Below are positions 47,319 to 62,300 of a DNA stretch of 64,000 nt, one piece after another (the stretch's first letter is position 1; each line of letters begins with the position of its first letter). The stretch spans positions 806,001 through 870,000 of the forward strand of contig NC_005027.1 of assembly GCF_000196115.1 (NCBI RefSeq), given 5' to 3'. Origin of the DNA: Rhodopirellula baltica SH 1 (GTDB lineage Bacteria; Planctomycetota; Planctomycetia; Pirellulales; Pirellulaceae). Made by a program: the position numbers and the translations under genes. Under the pieces are notes generated by a model. The model made no database searches, had not been told where the DNA came from, and saw only the letters and a list, made by a program, of their open reading frames with translations.

Positions 47319-50300
47319 CTAGTCGAGCATTTCTTCCAGTTTGTCCTGGGCCGCACCGTCGGCTCCGCGATAGGCAGAAAGCAACGATGCTGGGTCGAGC
47401 ATTCGCCAACTTGGGATGCCCGCATACATAGTTGCGATGAACATCCCGCCTCGCAGTGCCCAAAGCACATAACCGATTGAGGCCAAACCCAAGGTCGTGC
47501 CAACCGCACCGACATGGATTTCATCGTTTTCGTATGTTTCGTTGATTTGGACGGAGCCGTTGTCGGTAAGGTGCCAACTGAGCAGCGTGTTGAGCTCCGA
47601 GTCGCCATCGAGTCCGTTGAGCAGTCCGTTTTCACCGTTGAGAATGTCGTAGATGAACATTGAGTCGGCGAAGCCAAACCGCTGAGCGACTCGCCCGGAT
47701 TGGCTGGATGTCGCACGGACCCCTTGTCCGCGAGCGTCGTTGCCATTGCCGGCACTTTCTTCGCCTGATTCAGAGCCACTGCCATCGCCCGGTTTGGCTT
47801 CCGAGTTGCCTCGTCCGGCTTGTGTGGACTCGTCTTCAGATGAACCCGTGGAGCCACCGGGACCGACCGGGTTGGTATTGCCGTCGGTGCTGCTGTCGCC
47901 GCCGGATTCGCTGGAGCTATCTCCGCTGTCCGATCCGCCGTCACCGTCGGAACCGCCATCGCCGCTTCCTGTTGATCCACCGGAGTCGCCGCCCCCATCA
48001 CCACCGGAACTTCCGCCGGTGCCGCCAGATGAACCGGGCGTCACATCGATTGTGACCGTGGCTGTGTTGCTGGTCAGCGAGCCATCGTCTGCTTGATAGC
48101 TGAACGAATCGGAACCGAAGTACCCGGGGTTCGGTGTGTAAGTGACGTCACCGGCCAAATCAATTTGCAGCGTTCCGTTGGCCGGATGAGCGATGATGAC
48201 AACCCGAAGTGGATCGGAGTCGACATCGACGTCGTTGGCCAACAAGTGGGGTGAGTCAAGGACAGTGCTTTGCCCGACGATGGCCGTGTAAACACCGTCA
48301 CCCAATGCGACCGGAGCTTCGTTGACATCGCGAACTTGGATTGTGAAGGTTTGATCGACGAAGGATCCATCGTCTGACGTGGACCGAACGATGATATCGT
48401 GTGAGGTTTGGTGTTCGAAGTTCAGCGATGATCCCGAAGCGACGGTGACGACTCCGGAATGCAGGTCGACGTCGAAACGACCGCCCGCATCATTGAACAT
48501 CGTGTACTGAACGTTGCTATTGGTCGCATCCGAGTCCGTGGCCAAAACGGTGATGCCGACCGAGGTTCCGGCAGCCGAATTTTCGTTGACTTCGTTGACG
48601 GTGCCGTCGATATCTCCACCCGCGACGACAACAAACTCGTTGATGTCGTTGATATAGATCGTGAAGGATTGCGATGCCGAGGACGTGTCGCTGGATGTCG
48701 CGGTGACGGTGATGTCGTAGTGATCGGATGATTCCCGATCGATGGATCCAGCAACCGTGACTTCGCCGGTGATGGAATCGATTTGAAACAATCCACCTGG
48801 GTTGGAACTCAGGCTGTAAGTGATGGTGTTGTTGGTGGCGTCGAGGTCAAACGCGTCTGCTGTGACGCCAACGGTCGTTCCTGCGGCAACGTTTTCGTCG
48901 ACTTCGTTTGTTCCAAGGTCGCTATCGGTCGGAGTGGAAACATTGAACTCGTTCAAATCGTTGATGGCGATGTTGAACGTTTCCGTCGCCGTGGATCCAT
49001 CGGAACTGGTCGCCTGAACCGTGATGGATCGGCTCGGGCCATGCGTTTCGCGATCGATCGCATTGGACGATGTTGTGACCTCACCGGTGTTGGGATCAAT
49101 TTGGAACAACCCGTCTGGATTGCTTGTCAGGCTGTAGGTGACGGTGTTGTTGGTGGAGTCCAAGTCGAACGCATCGGCCGTGATTCCAACGGAAATTCCC
49201 TCGGCGGAGTTTTCATTGACTTCGTTGGCTGCCGCGTCGCTATCCGTCGGGGTGCTGACCGGATGCTCATTGGCATCGGTGATCGTCACCACAAAGGTCT
49301 CGTCGTAGGTTGCACCGGCGGTGTCTGTCACTCGAACAGTGATGTTGTGAGTGGTGTCGGTTTCGTGATCCAGTTGCGACGTGTCCGCGACGGTGACCTC
49401 ACCCGTGTTGGGATCGATCGTGAAGCGACCATTCGCGTCGTCGGTCAAGGTGAAGGTCGCTGTGTCGCCGGAGTCAACGTCGCTGGGAGTGATCGTGCCG
49501 ACGGAGGTTCCGTTGTTGGCGGTTTCGACTACGGTCAAACCGGTGGTTGCCAAGTCATGCGGATTGTCATTCGCACCCTGAATGGTGATTGTGATCTCAG
49601 CGGTGCTGTTCGTTCCGTTGGAATCTTCGATTGTGTAGGTGAAGACGTCCTGCAATGTGTCACTTGTCGTGCGAAGTGCTTGGACGGTTGAATTGGTTTC
49701 ATCGATGACATAGGTGTACGACCCGTTGCTGGCAATCTGGATCGTTCCGAAAGTACCCGCGACGTTGCTGGCGACGGAACCTGAGGCGGATCCCTGCGAA
49801 CCTGCCGCGACACCGACAACCGACAGCGAGTCACTCACGTCCACATCAGTGTCATTGCTCAGCACGCTGCCGGTTGCATCGGAGCCAACGGTCGCGTTGG
49901 CGATCCCACCTGATTCGGTTGCCGTGCCGGTGTCGACCGAGGCGGTTGGCCCATCGTTGGTACCGGTGATAGTGACGGTAACGGTTTCGGTATCGCTCAG
50001 CAGCGATCCGCTGTCATCCGTGGCACTGACGACATAGGTCAGAATCAACGTTTCCCCATCGGCGAGGAAGTCAAAGGCTTCGGTACCGCTGTTGAAGTTC
50101 CACGTCAGCGTGTTGGTGGTCTCTGTGTTGTCGAGTACCGCTGTCGGAGAGACGGTGAGGAAGCTTTGCAGGGTGCTGTTGTTGAGTGTCCCAGGAACAC
50201 TGCCCACTCCGGTTCCACTGACGGCGACGCTATCGACCGCTGCGGTGACTTCATCCGGGACATCGGCATCGGTGACCGTGAACGAGCCTGAGCTGGACAA

Positions 50301-53300
50301 ACCATTGTCGGTCTCGGTGAGGTTGGCCGAATCAGGGCCACCGGAGATCACGGGGGCATCGTCGACAGCGGTTACAACGACGTCAAACGAAACATCGGTG
50401 TATCCGCCGCGAGCGTCAGTGGCTCGGACGGTGATCTGATAGGTCCCGTGTTCGTTGGCGGCGAAGTCCAACGTCAGTGTGCCGGCACCGTTGTCGATCG
50501 TTGCTGAATCGAGCAGGGCGGGATCGGTGTAGCCGACGAGGCTGTAAGTCAGCTCGTTGTCGGCGTGCTCAAGGTCACTGAACGCCGCATCCAGATCGAT
50601 GACCTCGTTGGCAGCGTCTTCGTTGACGTTGACGTCCGCGATCGAGCCGGTCGGGGCCGAGTTGAGGAAGACGTCAAAGTTGTCGTCGTTGTAGGTTTCG
50701 TGAGCGGTGAAGCTGTGGGCCGCGTTGTTGAGCAGCGCGATAGAGGTCCATGTGCCGCTGCCGCCTCCGCTGGCGAAAGTAAACAGATCATCCAGTAACC
50801 CACCGGCGGCAACACCGTCGACGTCGAGCACCAAGGAACCCGATGTGATGTTGGCGTCTCCCGTGATTGCGATCGAATCGAAGACCGAGTTCGACGTGAT
50901 ATCCAAGATGACGGTTGCACCGCCCAGAAGAGTCAGGTCGCCGCCGATGCTGCCGTTGCCAGTCAGCGTTCCGCTGTTCACGATCAAATCGGTGCTGATC
51001 GATTGGCCGGATAAGTCCAGGGTGCCGCCGGTCACATAGACTTCTTGACCGGCGCCGTCGAGTGTCAACGCATCACCCAAGTACACGGTGCCCGATGCCT
51101 TGTTGATGGTGATGTCACCGTTGGCGAGATCATCGCCGGAAATTGTTTGGTCGCCGGCGCCCACGAGCGTCAATGTCACGTCGCCACCGACCGCTGTGTC
51201 GTTGGAGGTGACGTTGCCGGAAACGCGAATGTCGCCGACGTTGAGGCTTGCGACTCGCTCGATCGTCAGATCACCACCGACGTTCAAAACACCTGAGATG
51301 TTTTTGTTGTTGCTGGAATCGATGATCACATCGTCGAAGTTGATCGCACTGGCGCTGATCGTTCCCGAGTTGTTGCCAAACGTGATTGTATGCGTCACGT
51401 CAGCGACGGTCCCGGCGATATGGTTCAGACTGCCCCCGATTGTCAGGTCGGTTCCAAACGTGAACGTGCCAGATGACTTGTTGATCGTCAGCTGTTCGAC
51501 CTTTGATCCTGCGACGCCGGCCGATATCGTTTGATTACCCGTTCCATCGGCAATCATCATGGTCGTGCCGCTGTAGGACGCGTCGCTGAAAACCATGTCG
51601 CCAGCGACAGTGATTTGCCCGCCGTTGAGCGTGCCCGCGTTGAGGAACGTGAAGTCGCCATCGACGTCCAAGGTGCCAACGATGACTCTCGAACCGGAAA
51701 CGGTGCTGTTGAGAATCACGTTGTCGAACGAGGCCGATCCCGCGGTGATCGTCGTGTTGTGGCCTTGGAATTCAACGGTGTTTCCACCCGCGTCAAATCC
51801 GCCCGAGGTGTGCGTGAAGTTGCCGCCGAGTTCGATGTCGTCGACCAGTTGGACCGTACCGGAAGCCTTGTTGATTTCCAGATTGCCGAGTTCACCAGTT
51901 CCGCCGCCAGTCGAGATCTGCTGGTCGCCCGTTCCATCGAGCGTTAGCAGGCTGGTGCCGGAGATCGAGTCATCCGTGGTGATGACATTGCCTGACGCGG
52001 TGATCGTCCCGCCGTCGATTGTATTGACGTTTGAGTAAGTCAGATCGCCGTCGATGTCTAATCCGCCGGTGATGGTGATCGTTCCGGTTGCGTTGTTGAA
52101 TTCGAAATCGTCGAACGTCAAACCAGCCGCATCAACGATTTGGTTGCTGGTGCCGTCCAGGCTGACTTCGTATCCGGCAAAGTCGACACTTCCCGACGAG
52201 TGAGTGAGGTCACCCGAAATGCTCAAGTCATTTGCGAAGGTGATCGTGTCACCGGAGTCGAAATCGACCGAACCGATCGTTCTCGAAGTGTTGATCGTTT
52301 GTGCGTCGATCGAATCGAACGTCCACGTGCCGCTGAAGTTGTTCGCGCCGCCGGTTTGCGTGTAGTCGCCGCCGAAGAACAGATCGCCGCCACCGCTGCG
52401 AAGGTCGGTCACGGTAAAGTCGCCGTCGACGTCGAGTGTCGCTCCGTTCGCGTTCCAGGTCGTGCCCAGGAAACTCATGTCGCCGGTCACGTTCAGGTCG
52501 GCCGTCTGAGTGATCGTGTTGGTGTAGGCGGCGGTGACATTGATTTGCGAGATCGCACCGGCAAACAATGCATCCACCGTCGAGGCTTTTGTACTGGTCG
52601 CATTGAACACGACGATGTCGTCGGCTTCGGGAACCAAGTCATGATCCCAGTTGTCTGCGTCGGACCAATCGTTGCTCGTTCCGCCACCGTCCCAGGTGAA
52701 CACGGTTTGGCCGGGATTGACCGTAATTGCGACCGTCGTTGAATCGGTCAGGTTGCCGTCGTCGACCAAGACGACCAGGGACGCACTGCCGTTGTAGCCG
52801 GCTTGCGAGTCGTAGTCCAAACCGTACAAGGCCGCGTCGATATCAGCCACACTGCCGCTGAACTGCAGCGTTCCGTCACTGCCGTCGCCATCGATGACGG
52901 TCAGTCCCGAGGTTTGTGAAAGCGTGATCGCGGCATGGTTGGCGGTCACGGTCACCGTCAGGTTGTCTCCGTCGACATCGGCTGTATCAAGAATTCCTGC
53001 TCCCAAAATGTCAAACGTCAGCGAACCGCCTTCGTTGACCGTTGCGGTGGCGGGGCTGGAAACCGTCGGTGCATCGTTGACATCGGTGACCGTGATTCGT
53101 GCCACGGCGACTTCATCGCTGAATGCGGTCGTGCCACCGGTGCTGGCCGAGCTAACTTTAGTGCCAGCGGTTGATCCGTCGGTTTGATCCCACGCGACAA
53201 AGGTCAGGTTGCTTTGTTCGCCGTTGGCTTCATCGGGGATGAAACGAACCAAATCGGTATCTCGCAGAACCAGTGAACTGGCCGCACTGACGGTTCCGAT

Positions 53301-56300
53301 GTCGGACCAATCGGTTCCACCGTTGACGGAGTATTCCCAGTGTCCGTTACTGGTGCTGGTGGCACGAATCGCAATGCCTTCTGCTGCACCCGAATCGGCG
53401 TCGGTGATGCCGGTGCCCGCGTTGCTGGCGAGGATTGACGCCACGGTTTGGCCGCTGTTGGTGACGTTGTCTTCGTCGATCGACGTCAACGTGTACAGGT
53501 AGGTGTCGTCCAGTTCGGGCGCGTCGTTGACGGATGTGGTTTCGACATGTGTGCTGCCGCTTGCAATCAGTGCACCGCCGCTGCCTTGAGATCCTCCGTT
53601 GCCATCGTTGAATGTCCAATCGATTTGGACAGATTGCGGTGGAGCGTCGCTGGCGTTGGCGTAAGTGATTTGTTGAAGGATGTTGTTGACATCCGCGGTG
53701 GTGGGCACTTCGCCATTGGCGTCCGTGAACGTGATGGTCAACTCACCGTCGGTTCCAGCAGTGTCAAAGCTCGCGATGATTTCGCCGTTCTTGATCAGGT
53801 TGCTTCCTGACAAAGAAATTCCGTTTCCGTCGTTGAACGAGAACACGTCTTCGTCGCTGAGGGCCGTTTCTCGTCCGAGGGTCAAAACCGCGCCGGAGTA
53901 ATTGCCTGAACCACCGCCGGCGGCATCGAGTTCGGCGTCGGCGACAACCGCATTCTCATCGAGGATGACTGCTGGACCATCTTCGACATAAGTCACCACG
54001 TCCTTGGTGAGCTGAATGTTGTCGAACAACACATCGTGTGTGTAGTCGGAAACTGGATTGTGCAGTAAACGGATTGCAATCCGGTCGCCCAGTACCGCAG
54101 TGTGCGATCCATCGGTCGTGAAATTGATGGTTCCCGATTCGGAGAAGTCGGTTTCGTAGGCGAGCCCCGAAACGCTGGACAAGATCGTTTCGGAGTTGTC
54201 ACCGGCGATGGCGATCAGTTGAACGATGTAGTCGCCAACGGCACCGGTAGATCGCGCCACATTGAATGACAATTGATAGCTCGAGTTGGCTTCCAACGGT
54301 GCGTTCAGACCGGTCGCGTCCGTAGTTGCTCCGATTGTCGAGCCTTGGTAGACGCGGATTCCCTGGTCGCCATACGGGGTTGTGAAGCTACCGGAGTCTT
54401 CATCGACGTGGGACACATAGGATGGGTGACTGTCGCTGATCCATCCTGGCGGATCATCGGCGTCCGTGCCCGTCACATCAGGTGTCTCAAAACTATCCGT
54501 GAATAGGACGGTGGATGTGTTGGACAGCGTGGGGGCGTCGTTGATCGCGGTGATGTCCAGGTCCGCGGTTTCGGTCTCACTCGAAAACGCGGTTGCACCA
54601 CCATTGGTACTGGCGTCTTGCAGCGAACCGTTGGAACCTGTGGTACGGTCCCATGCTCGGAATGTGATCGCGTCGCTGATCGTTCCATTGAAGTCAGCAT
54701 CGCTTTCGAAGTAGATTCTTGTATTGCTATTGGCGTTCAACACGCGAGCGGATGAATCGCTGACGCTGCCTAAAGTGTTCCAGTTCGTGCCGCCATCAGT
54801 GGTGTACCACCACGTTCCGTTGGAAGAATCGGCTGCGGTGATCGCAATGCCGGTTTGTGGTGAATCATCCACGTCAGTGACGTTCCCACCGATCGAAACT
54901 AAGTCCGTGATGACGGTGCCGACGGCCCCTACCGGTGCGCCGGCATCTTCGGATTGAGTCGTTAACGTCAGGTCGGCAGAATTGTCCAAGACGGGGGCAT
55001 CGTTGACGCTCGTCACACTGATGGTTGATACACCACCGGGTGATGCGTTGGCGCTCAGTGCGTCTTGCGGGATGATCGTCAGCGTTCGGTCGCTACTGGT
55101 CGCGTCTTCACCTGTGTGCTGGTACGTAATCGTCCGCAGCAGCGTTTGCAGGTCGGCTTGTGGTATCAGCCCTCCGCCGTCGCGTGTGATAGTGAACCCA
55201 GTGCCATCGAAATCGATTTCGAAGTCGGTCGATCCCACCGTGACAATTTGAGTGTCAGAGAAATCAGCGTAAAACGTCGTCCCGCCAATTGTGATTTCTT
55301 CGTCCGTTCCGTCGACGAAATCGACGAGGTTGATTCCTAGCGATTCGTATTGGGTGTGGTCGAGGTCCGTGATGGTCGCGTCGGTGTCAGCAATCAACAC
55401 GGCGCCGTCGCCTTCGGTGAAGTTGACCGAATGATCGAGCCCGCCGCCGTCGGCTCCGTTGAGATCAGCGACCGGCAATTGGTTGACCGACGTGATGTTG
55501 ACGACCGCGCTGCCGGTTCCGGTTTGCTCTCCACCGGTGCCTTGCTGGGTCCCGAAGTTGTCGTCGCTGAAGGAATAGTCCAGCGTCACGCTCGTTGGCG
55601 GTGCGTAGCTGGTGTTGCTGTAAGCGATCGATTGCAAGACTTCGTTGACGATCGCTTCTGTGGCGTTCGAATTGAACCGCAACGTCAGCGTGCCCCCGGA
55701 GTTGACACTGACTGTGCCGACGGTGGTGCCGCTCAATACCAATGCGCCCGATTCTGTCATCGCGGACAGATTTCCGGTTTCGGAAAAAACATCGTGGCCG
55801 ATGGCTCCACCGTTTCGATGAATCGTCAGAACAGTGTTGTCGTAACTGTTGACCCCTGTTGCTTCCAACTCAGGATCAAAGATCGTGGCATCCGCATCGA
55901 TAACGACAGCGGTGCCACCTTCGGTGAATGTGTTCCCGCCGCCGAGGTTATTGAACACGGGGGTATCGTTGACCGCGGTGAAATCGATGTACTGATGACG
56001 GGCGACGGAACTTCCGTTGCCATCATTGACCGCGAAGCTGACCGTTCGAGTTGCGTCGTCGGGATTGTCGCTGGTGTTGGCGTAGGTGACGGAGCGAAGG
56101 ACGGTTTCGTATTCGTCCAATGTTGCACTGCCGCTCAACGACAGCATGCCGGTTACCGAGTCGTAACTCGAAGTGATGCCGAATTGATCGGTTGCGGCGA
56201 GGACGTCTTCTACACCAGCGAAATTGCCCGTGATATGAACGGTGGCCGATTCGATGTTGGTGTCATCGATGTCACCCAATTCAATGTTTGCATTGACGAC

Positions 56301-59300
56301 AGTCGCAGCGTCGTTTTCGGTGTAGGCAGTTGTCTCGATAGAAGGAAACGTGGTGGAACGGACTTCGACATTGTCGAGGTAGCCCCGGACACCGGAGTGG
56401 TCGGCCGATGTGTCTGAGAACGTCAGTGTCGTGGAAGTTGAGTCCGCAGTGAATCGGAATGTGTAGTGTTGAGGAGCGTTCTCAGTTACCCCGGAATCGA
56501 TGGATTCGGATAGCAAGCTTCCACCGCCATCGACGGCGATGTCCAGTGATTGAGCTTTGCTATTGCTGTAGTCGCCGTATTCAAACGTTAGGTAGTACGT
56601 TTGCCCGATGACGGTGGTGAAGGTTTGCGAGAGCGACCCGTTGAGCCCGCCGATTTGGCCAAACCGCACGGACTCGCTATCCCAGTCAACGTTGTTCGCA
56701 ATGGTCCAATCGCTTAGATCGGTTGAAAAGTCTCCGTTGACGATGACGTCGCTGGCCAGGAATTCTGAACTGTCGTTGATCGCGCTGACGTCGAATGTGA
56801 TCGTGTTGGCGACCAGATCGATGTTGCTGCCGCTATTGGCGGTGCCACCGTCGTCTTGGACGCGGAAGTCAAAGCTGGCATAGCCGGCGCCGTTGTGCTC
56901 GGCGGTTGGTTCGTACGTCAGCAATCCGCTGGCGATATCGGTAGCCGAGACAAAATTTCCGGCCGCAAATGTTGAGCCGTTGTAATACAGCGATCCTTGA
57001 CCAGGTAACGTGTCAATGTAGACACGCTCGAATGCATCGCCTTCGATGTCCGAAAAACCGAAGTCAGCGAGAGTGAAGGTGTGGGTTGCATCTTCATTGA
57101 TTGTGATGGTGTTGTCGGCTCCGGTTGGAGCGTCATTCACGTTCGTGATGTCGATTTGGACATCGCCAAGATTTTGATCGGTTCCGCCACCGGTTCCGGT
57201 GTTTCCGTTGTCGTTGACGATCACCGTCACTGTGTCGCTGGCGGTTCCTTCTGTGTTTGCAACGCTGTGTTGATACTGGACGCGATCGCTGCTGGTCATG
57301 AATGCGTTTAGGTCCGCGCGGGTTCCAGACAGCGTCAGGTTGGCGGAATTGCTGCCTGTTACCGTGACACCCCCGGCATCCGATGCAAAGAGCAGTCCGC
57401 CGTCTGCCGTCGACAGTTTGATGGTCAAGGTATGACCACCGCTCCCATCGACATCTCGTAAGTCGAATCCGGTGAAGACGATGTCGGACTGGGTGTCTTC
57501 CAAGGTGGTGACGCTGGATGGCAACGTTCCACTGTTGTATGGATCGTCGTTGACCGATTCGATCGCGATGTCTCGCGATCCCGCATCCGAATCCGCTGTT
57601 CCGTCATTGACTACGAATTCGATCGTGCGCGTGGCTGTATTCGGATTGGCATCCGAATTGCGATACTGGACAGAACGCAGTGCCGCTTGGTAGTCCGCGA
57701 CGGAGGCGGTGCCGGTCAGGGTCAGGATTCCGGTTCCGGAATCGTAGGATCCGGTGATGCCATTTTGGTCAACGAAATGGAGTTCGTCTTCACTGGAGGC
57801 CAGTCCGGATGAAATGGAGACGGTGGCTGAATGAAGATTCGCGTTGTCGATATCGCTCAGCGTCAAGGCGCCGGTGATGTTGACGTAGCCATCGTCCTCG
57901 GTGTAGTCGAGCGTCGTGCCTTCGATCGTTGAAATGATCGGCGCATCGTTGCCGCCGATGATGGTGATCGCAACGGAGGTCGTGTCGGTGTTTCCATTTC
58001 CATCACTGACCGTGTAAGTGAACGTCTCGGTAGCGGTCTCGCCATCGTTCAGGTTCTGATAGATCGTTCCGGGGTCGTAACTGAAGCTGCCGTCGGCTTC
58101 CAGTTGGATCGTCGCACCCGAAGGCAAGGTGATGTTGTTGCCGACGTCAGAACCATTGCCGTTGATTTCGGTGATGGTTAACGAGTCACCGTCCATCTCG
58201 ATATCGTTTGCAAGCAAGCCGTTGCCGACCGACACACTGAGCGTGCCATCTTCGCCGACGCTATACGATGAACGTGTTGGTTCTTGGCTGGCGACTCCGC
58301 CACCGAGCGTGCCGTGATTTCCATCGCCGGAAGCGTCGGTGACTGTTGTTCCTGAACCATTGAATTGGTAGTAGCCGACCAGCCCTGTTTCGGAACCCGT
58401 TGGTGGAGTGTCGATGCCGGCGCGGATTTCGGCTTGTGAGCGAGCGACATTCCAAACTCGAACATCGTCGATTCCGCCCTGGAAGTACTGCCCAGCCGGA
58501 TTGTTTCCGCGTCCGCCGATGTGCAGTTCGTTCAATGTCGGATGAGAATCCCCGATCGTTCCGCTCCCCTCGTAGACCTCGATAAGCTCGCCGTTGACGT
58601 AGGTGGATACCGTTCCGTTGTTGTAGGACACAGCGACGTGAGCCCATTCGCCGTCGGTCAGGGTGTAGTTAGTGTCGTGCCATGCCCAACCAGGATCGGA
58701 GTTGGCAAATGCCCACTTGATGGACCCATCAGCATCCACCGATATTTCGTATTCACCCTCTTTGTTCAAAATCATGCGATCGGTGTTTGCCGACGCGTCG
58801 GGACGGACCCAGGCTTCCATTGTCATCGTGTTGGACATCGTCAGTTCTGGTGACGAAGCGATCGCGACGTAGTCGTCGGTGCCATCGAGTTCTAAGTGAC
58901 CATCGTCTTGGTTCGCATAGACTGGGCCGTCGATCGCAAACTGAGCGGCGAATTCAGATGTCTCTTTGGTCGAATCGTTGGTTGCTGTCGCAGTGATGAA
59001 GTCGCTGGCGTTGAAACTGCCTGATCGGACGTAGTTGAACGTTGCGTTACCGCTGCCGTCGGTCGTGACATTGATTGAACCGACGAACGTCTGTCCTTGT
59101 CCATGTCCGTTGGCGTAAGAGGTCGACGTAAAGAATTCGATCGTGAATGTTTCGTTCGCGACGCTGTTAAAACTACCTTCGATCGAAATCTGCGAACCGT
59201 TGCTAATGGCTTGGGTGATGACCGGGAAGTTCTGCAGCGAGTTGCCGCCGGTGTCTGCATCGCCAGCGTCATTTACGGTGTAATAGGGAGCCGTTCCAAG

Positions 59301-62300
59301 GGCGACGTCTTCCCCGGTTGCCTGTAGATCGATGCCAACGATTCCACTGGCCGCGGCACCTTGTCGAGACAGAACCGTGCCGTTGCCGTAGATTGAGTTC
59401 TCGGTGATCTCGATGCCTGTCGCACCATCATTGACCAGGATCCCGGCACCAAAGTTATCGGCGACGACGTTGTGAGACAGCGTGATGTTCGTCGTGCCGC
59501 TTCGCAGAGCGACGGCATCGTACTGCACATGTGATCCGGTAACGGGACCGACGCCATTGCCCATAATCGTGTTGTCGCTGATCGTGATTCCGCTGGTGGA
59601 ACCGGACAGGATGATCGCTTGCGTGGAACTGCCGGCGATGTAGTTGCCATCGATGGTGCCGCCGGTCGAGCCGTTCATCGCGATGGCGTCGCCGTTGCTA
59701 TAGTTGTAACCACTGTTGATGAATTGGTTGCCGGTGATTGTCCAGCCATCGGAACCATTGGCTGCAAAAAGTCCAGCTGACTTTGAATAGGCCAGGATGT
59801 TATTCGACAGCACTCCGTTGTCGGAGCCATTGGAATGGACGTGCATAAGCGTGTTCAACGCGGCGCCTGGATCGTTGATCCCTGTCGGCGTCACTCCGAA
59901 GACGTTGGAGTCGATCAGCGTGTTCTGAACTCCGTCATTGATGAAGACTGCGTTGGCGTCTGAGAACCCATACAACGAAAATCCTTGAATCGTCACGTCG
60001 TCCGAATAGACGACCAGTCCAGAGAATCCGGACGATCCGACGATCGCGATTTCTGGACGGTCAACATAGCTAATCGATTGACCGTTTGTGCCCGCTTCGT
60101 TGACAGCGCCCAGGGTGCCCGGGTTGGCGTCTCCACTGAATGTCGACTGAGAGATGCCGTCGAGGATGACGGATTCGGTGATGGTCGGCAGCGCAGCGGT
60201 GAGCGAAATCTGCCAGTACGCGTCGACTCCATCGGTGCCGGTGTAGCCCGCGTCAGAATTCAAAATTGAGAAGTTGATGGTGTCTTGGCCGAGTGTTCCG
60301 TTGGCCGCCGTGATTGCTTCACGAAGCGAGATTTCACCGTCGGTGCCGCCGCCAACCGCGTACAGTTCCTCGATCGTGTAGCTCGCACCCAATCCGGTGT
60401 CATCGACATCCGAAGTGGTGGTGACGTTCAGTGCGGTGCTTTGTACGTCCTGCACAGTGACTGTGATCGTCTGAGCGTCGACGTAAATGCCATCGGTCAC
60501 GTGAACCGTGACTTCGTAGACATTGTCAGAATCGCTGTCGTCGGGGTTCTCGTAGTCCGGTGGGCTGACGAAAGTCAAATTGCCTGAGGAGTCAATTGCG
60601 AAATCCGCTTGGTCGGTTCCGCCGATGATCGAATACGTCATCGTGTCGCCCGGCAAATCAGCGTCGCTGACGGTGACCTGAGTCACGAAGGACACGGTTT
60701 CGTTCACATTGACGCTGGCGGTCGCTCCGCCACCATCGCTGGTGATCGTAACCGCGTTGTCATTGATCGGGTTCAGTGTGATGCTGAAGGAACCCGTCGA
60801 CACTGAGCCAACGCCATCATCCACGCTGAACGAAAAACTGTCCGAAAAGTTTTCGCTGTCGTCATGGTTGTACGTGACTCGTCCAGCGTTGATGTCGGCT
60901 TGCGTGAATGTGGTGGCGGTGATTCCGTCAACCATCAGTTGGCCGTGACTGGGAGAACCTGTCACCGAGTAGGTCAATTCGCTGGTGGTGTTGTCGACAT
61001 CCGTGGTCTCTAACATAGCGGATGTGATGGTGTTGCCGAACGAGCCTTCATCAAACGTTGCACCGTCGTTGGTGCTAATGACTTGTTCGTCGTTTACATC
61101 CGCAACGGTCACGGTGACGGTGTTGTCTGTCGTGCTGAATGCGGTTGATCCGCCTCGTGTGGTGACATCAGCTGTGCCGCCCGCGGTACCTGATGTTTGG
61201 TCCCACGCGTGGTAATCCAATGTCAAAGTGCCGCCGTTTTCTGTATCCGGCGTGAAGCGAATCAGGTCGTTCGCTCTGAGTAGCAACGCGGAAGTTGAAT
61301 CAACGGATGGAATGGTTGTCCAACTGGATCCGCCGTTGATGCTGTATTCCAAAGTGCCGCCGGAACCAGCTGATCCGAAAATCGCGACTCCTTCGACTGC
61401 ACCCGCGTCAGCATCGGTGACGGAACTACCCAAGAACGCGGCCACTGATGCAGCAAATGGAGCTCCATCTTCCGTGGCGGGGTAGGTGGGCGATGAAGCC
61501 GTCATCACTGGCGCGTCGTTGACCGGGGTGACCGTGATCGCGACCGTGTCGGTCTGTTTGAATGCTCCTGGTACCGAGGCCAGAGCGGAGATGTCCGCTG
61601 CATCAACGGCTCGATCGTAGAATCGGACGTCGTCGATGGAACCTTGGAAGTCGTACCCATCGACGCTCAAGCCACCGATGCTTGTCACGCTTCCCGAATA
61701 ACTGATCGAGGTTGTGATCGTCTTGGTCGCAACCGCTGCACCATCGAGATAGAGAACGGCCGTGTCGGTGGCATCGTCAAAAGTGAAAGCCACATGCCTC
61801 CATCCGGTTCCGGCCACGGTGACATCGAACGTGACAGCCTGCGGAAACGAGCCGTCTTGGAAATACCCGACCATTTGGCCGGAAGCGTTGTCCAAACGCA
61901 AACCAGCACTGGAACCGATTGCGATGACGTTGGACCCCTGCGTGTCGGCGGCGGTGAGGTTCACCCAAGCAGCCATCGTCACATTGGCGGGTTGGCCGAG
62001 TAGATTGCTGACTTGCAATCGATCTCCGTCGCCATCGAGCGAAATCACATCGCCATGTTGCGAGTCAGTGATGACCGCTGCATCGCCAACCAGTGCGCCG
62101 CTGTTTGTGCCTGTTGGCGAAGTGTCGCTGACTGCCGCGGCCGCATCAAATTCGTACAACGCGATCAAGTCAGCGTCGATGTTGAGTTGATAGACTGTTT
62201 CATCGGTCGTCGAAATGGTTAACGTGTCGCTGCCGTTGACATTTGCGAGGGGGCTGTATTGCAGTCCGTCCAGTGCATCGTTGATGTCGCTGGTCGTTCC

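Noticed and set aside
55350-56417. Several 300-codon plus-strand frames opposite the giant gene
   Set aside because: They mirror the regular codon pattern of the repeat-rich giant frame and show no independent features.
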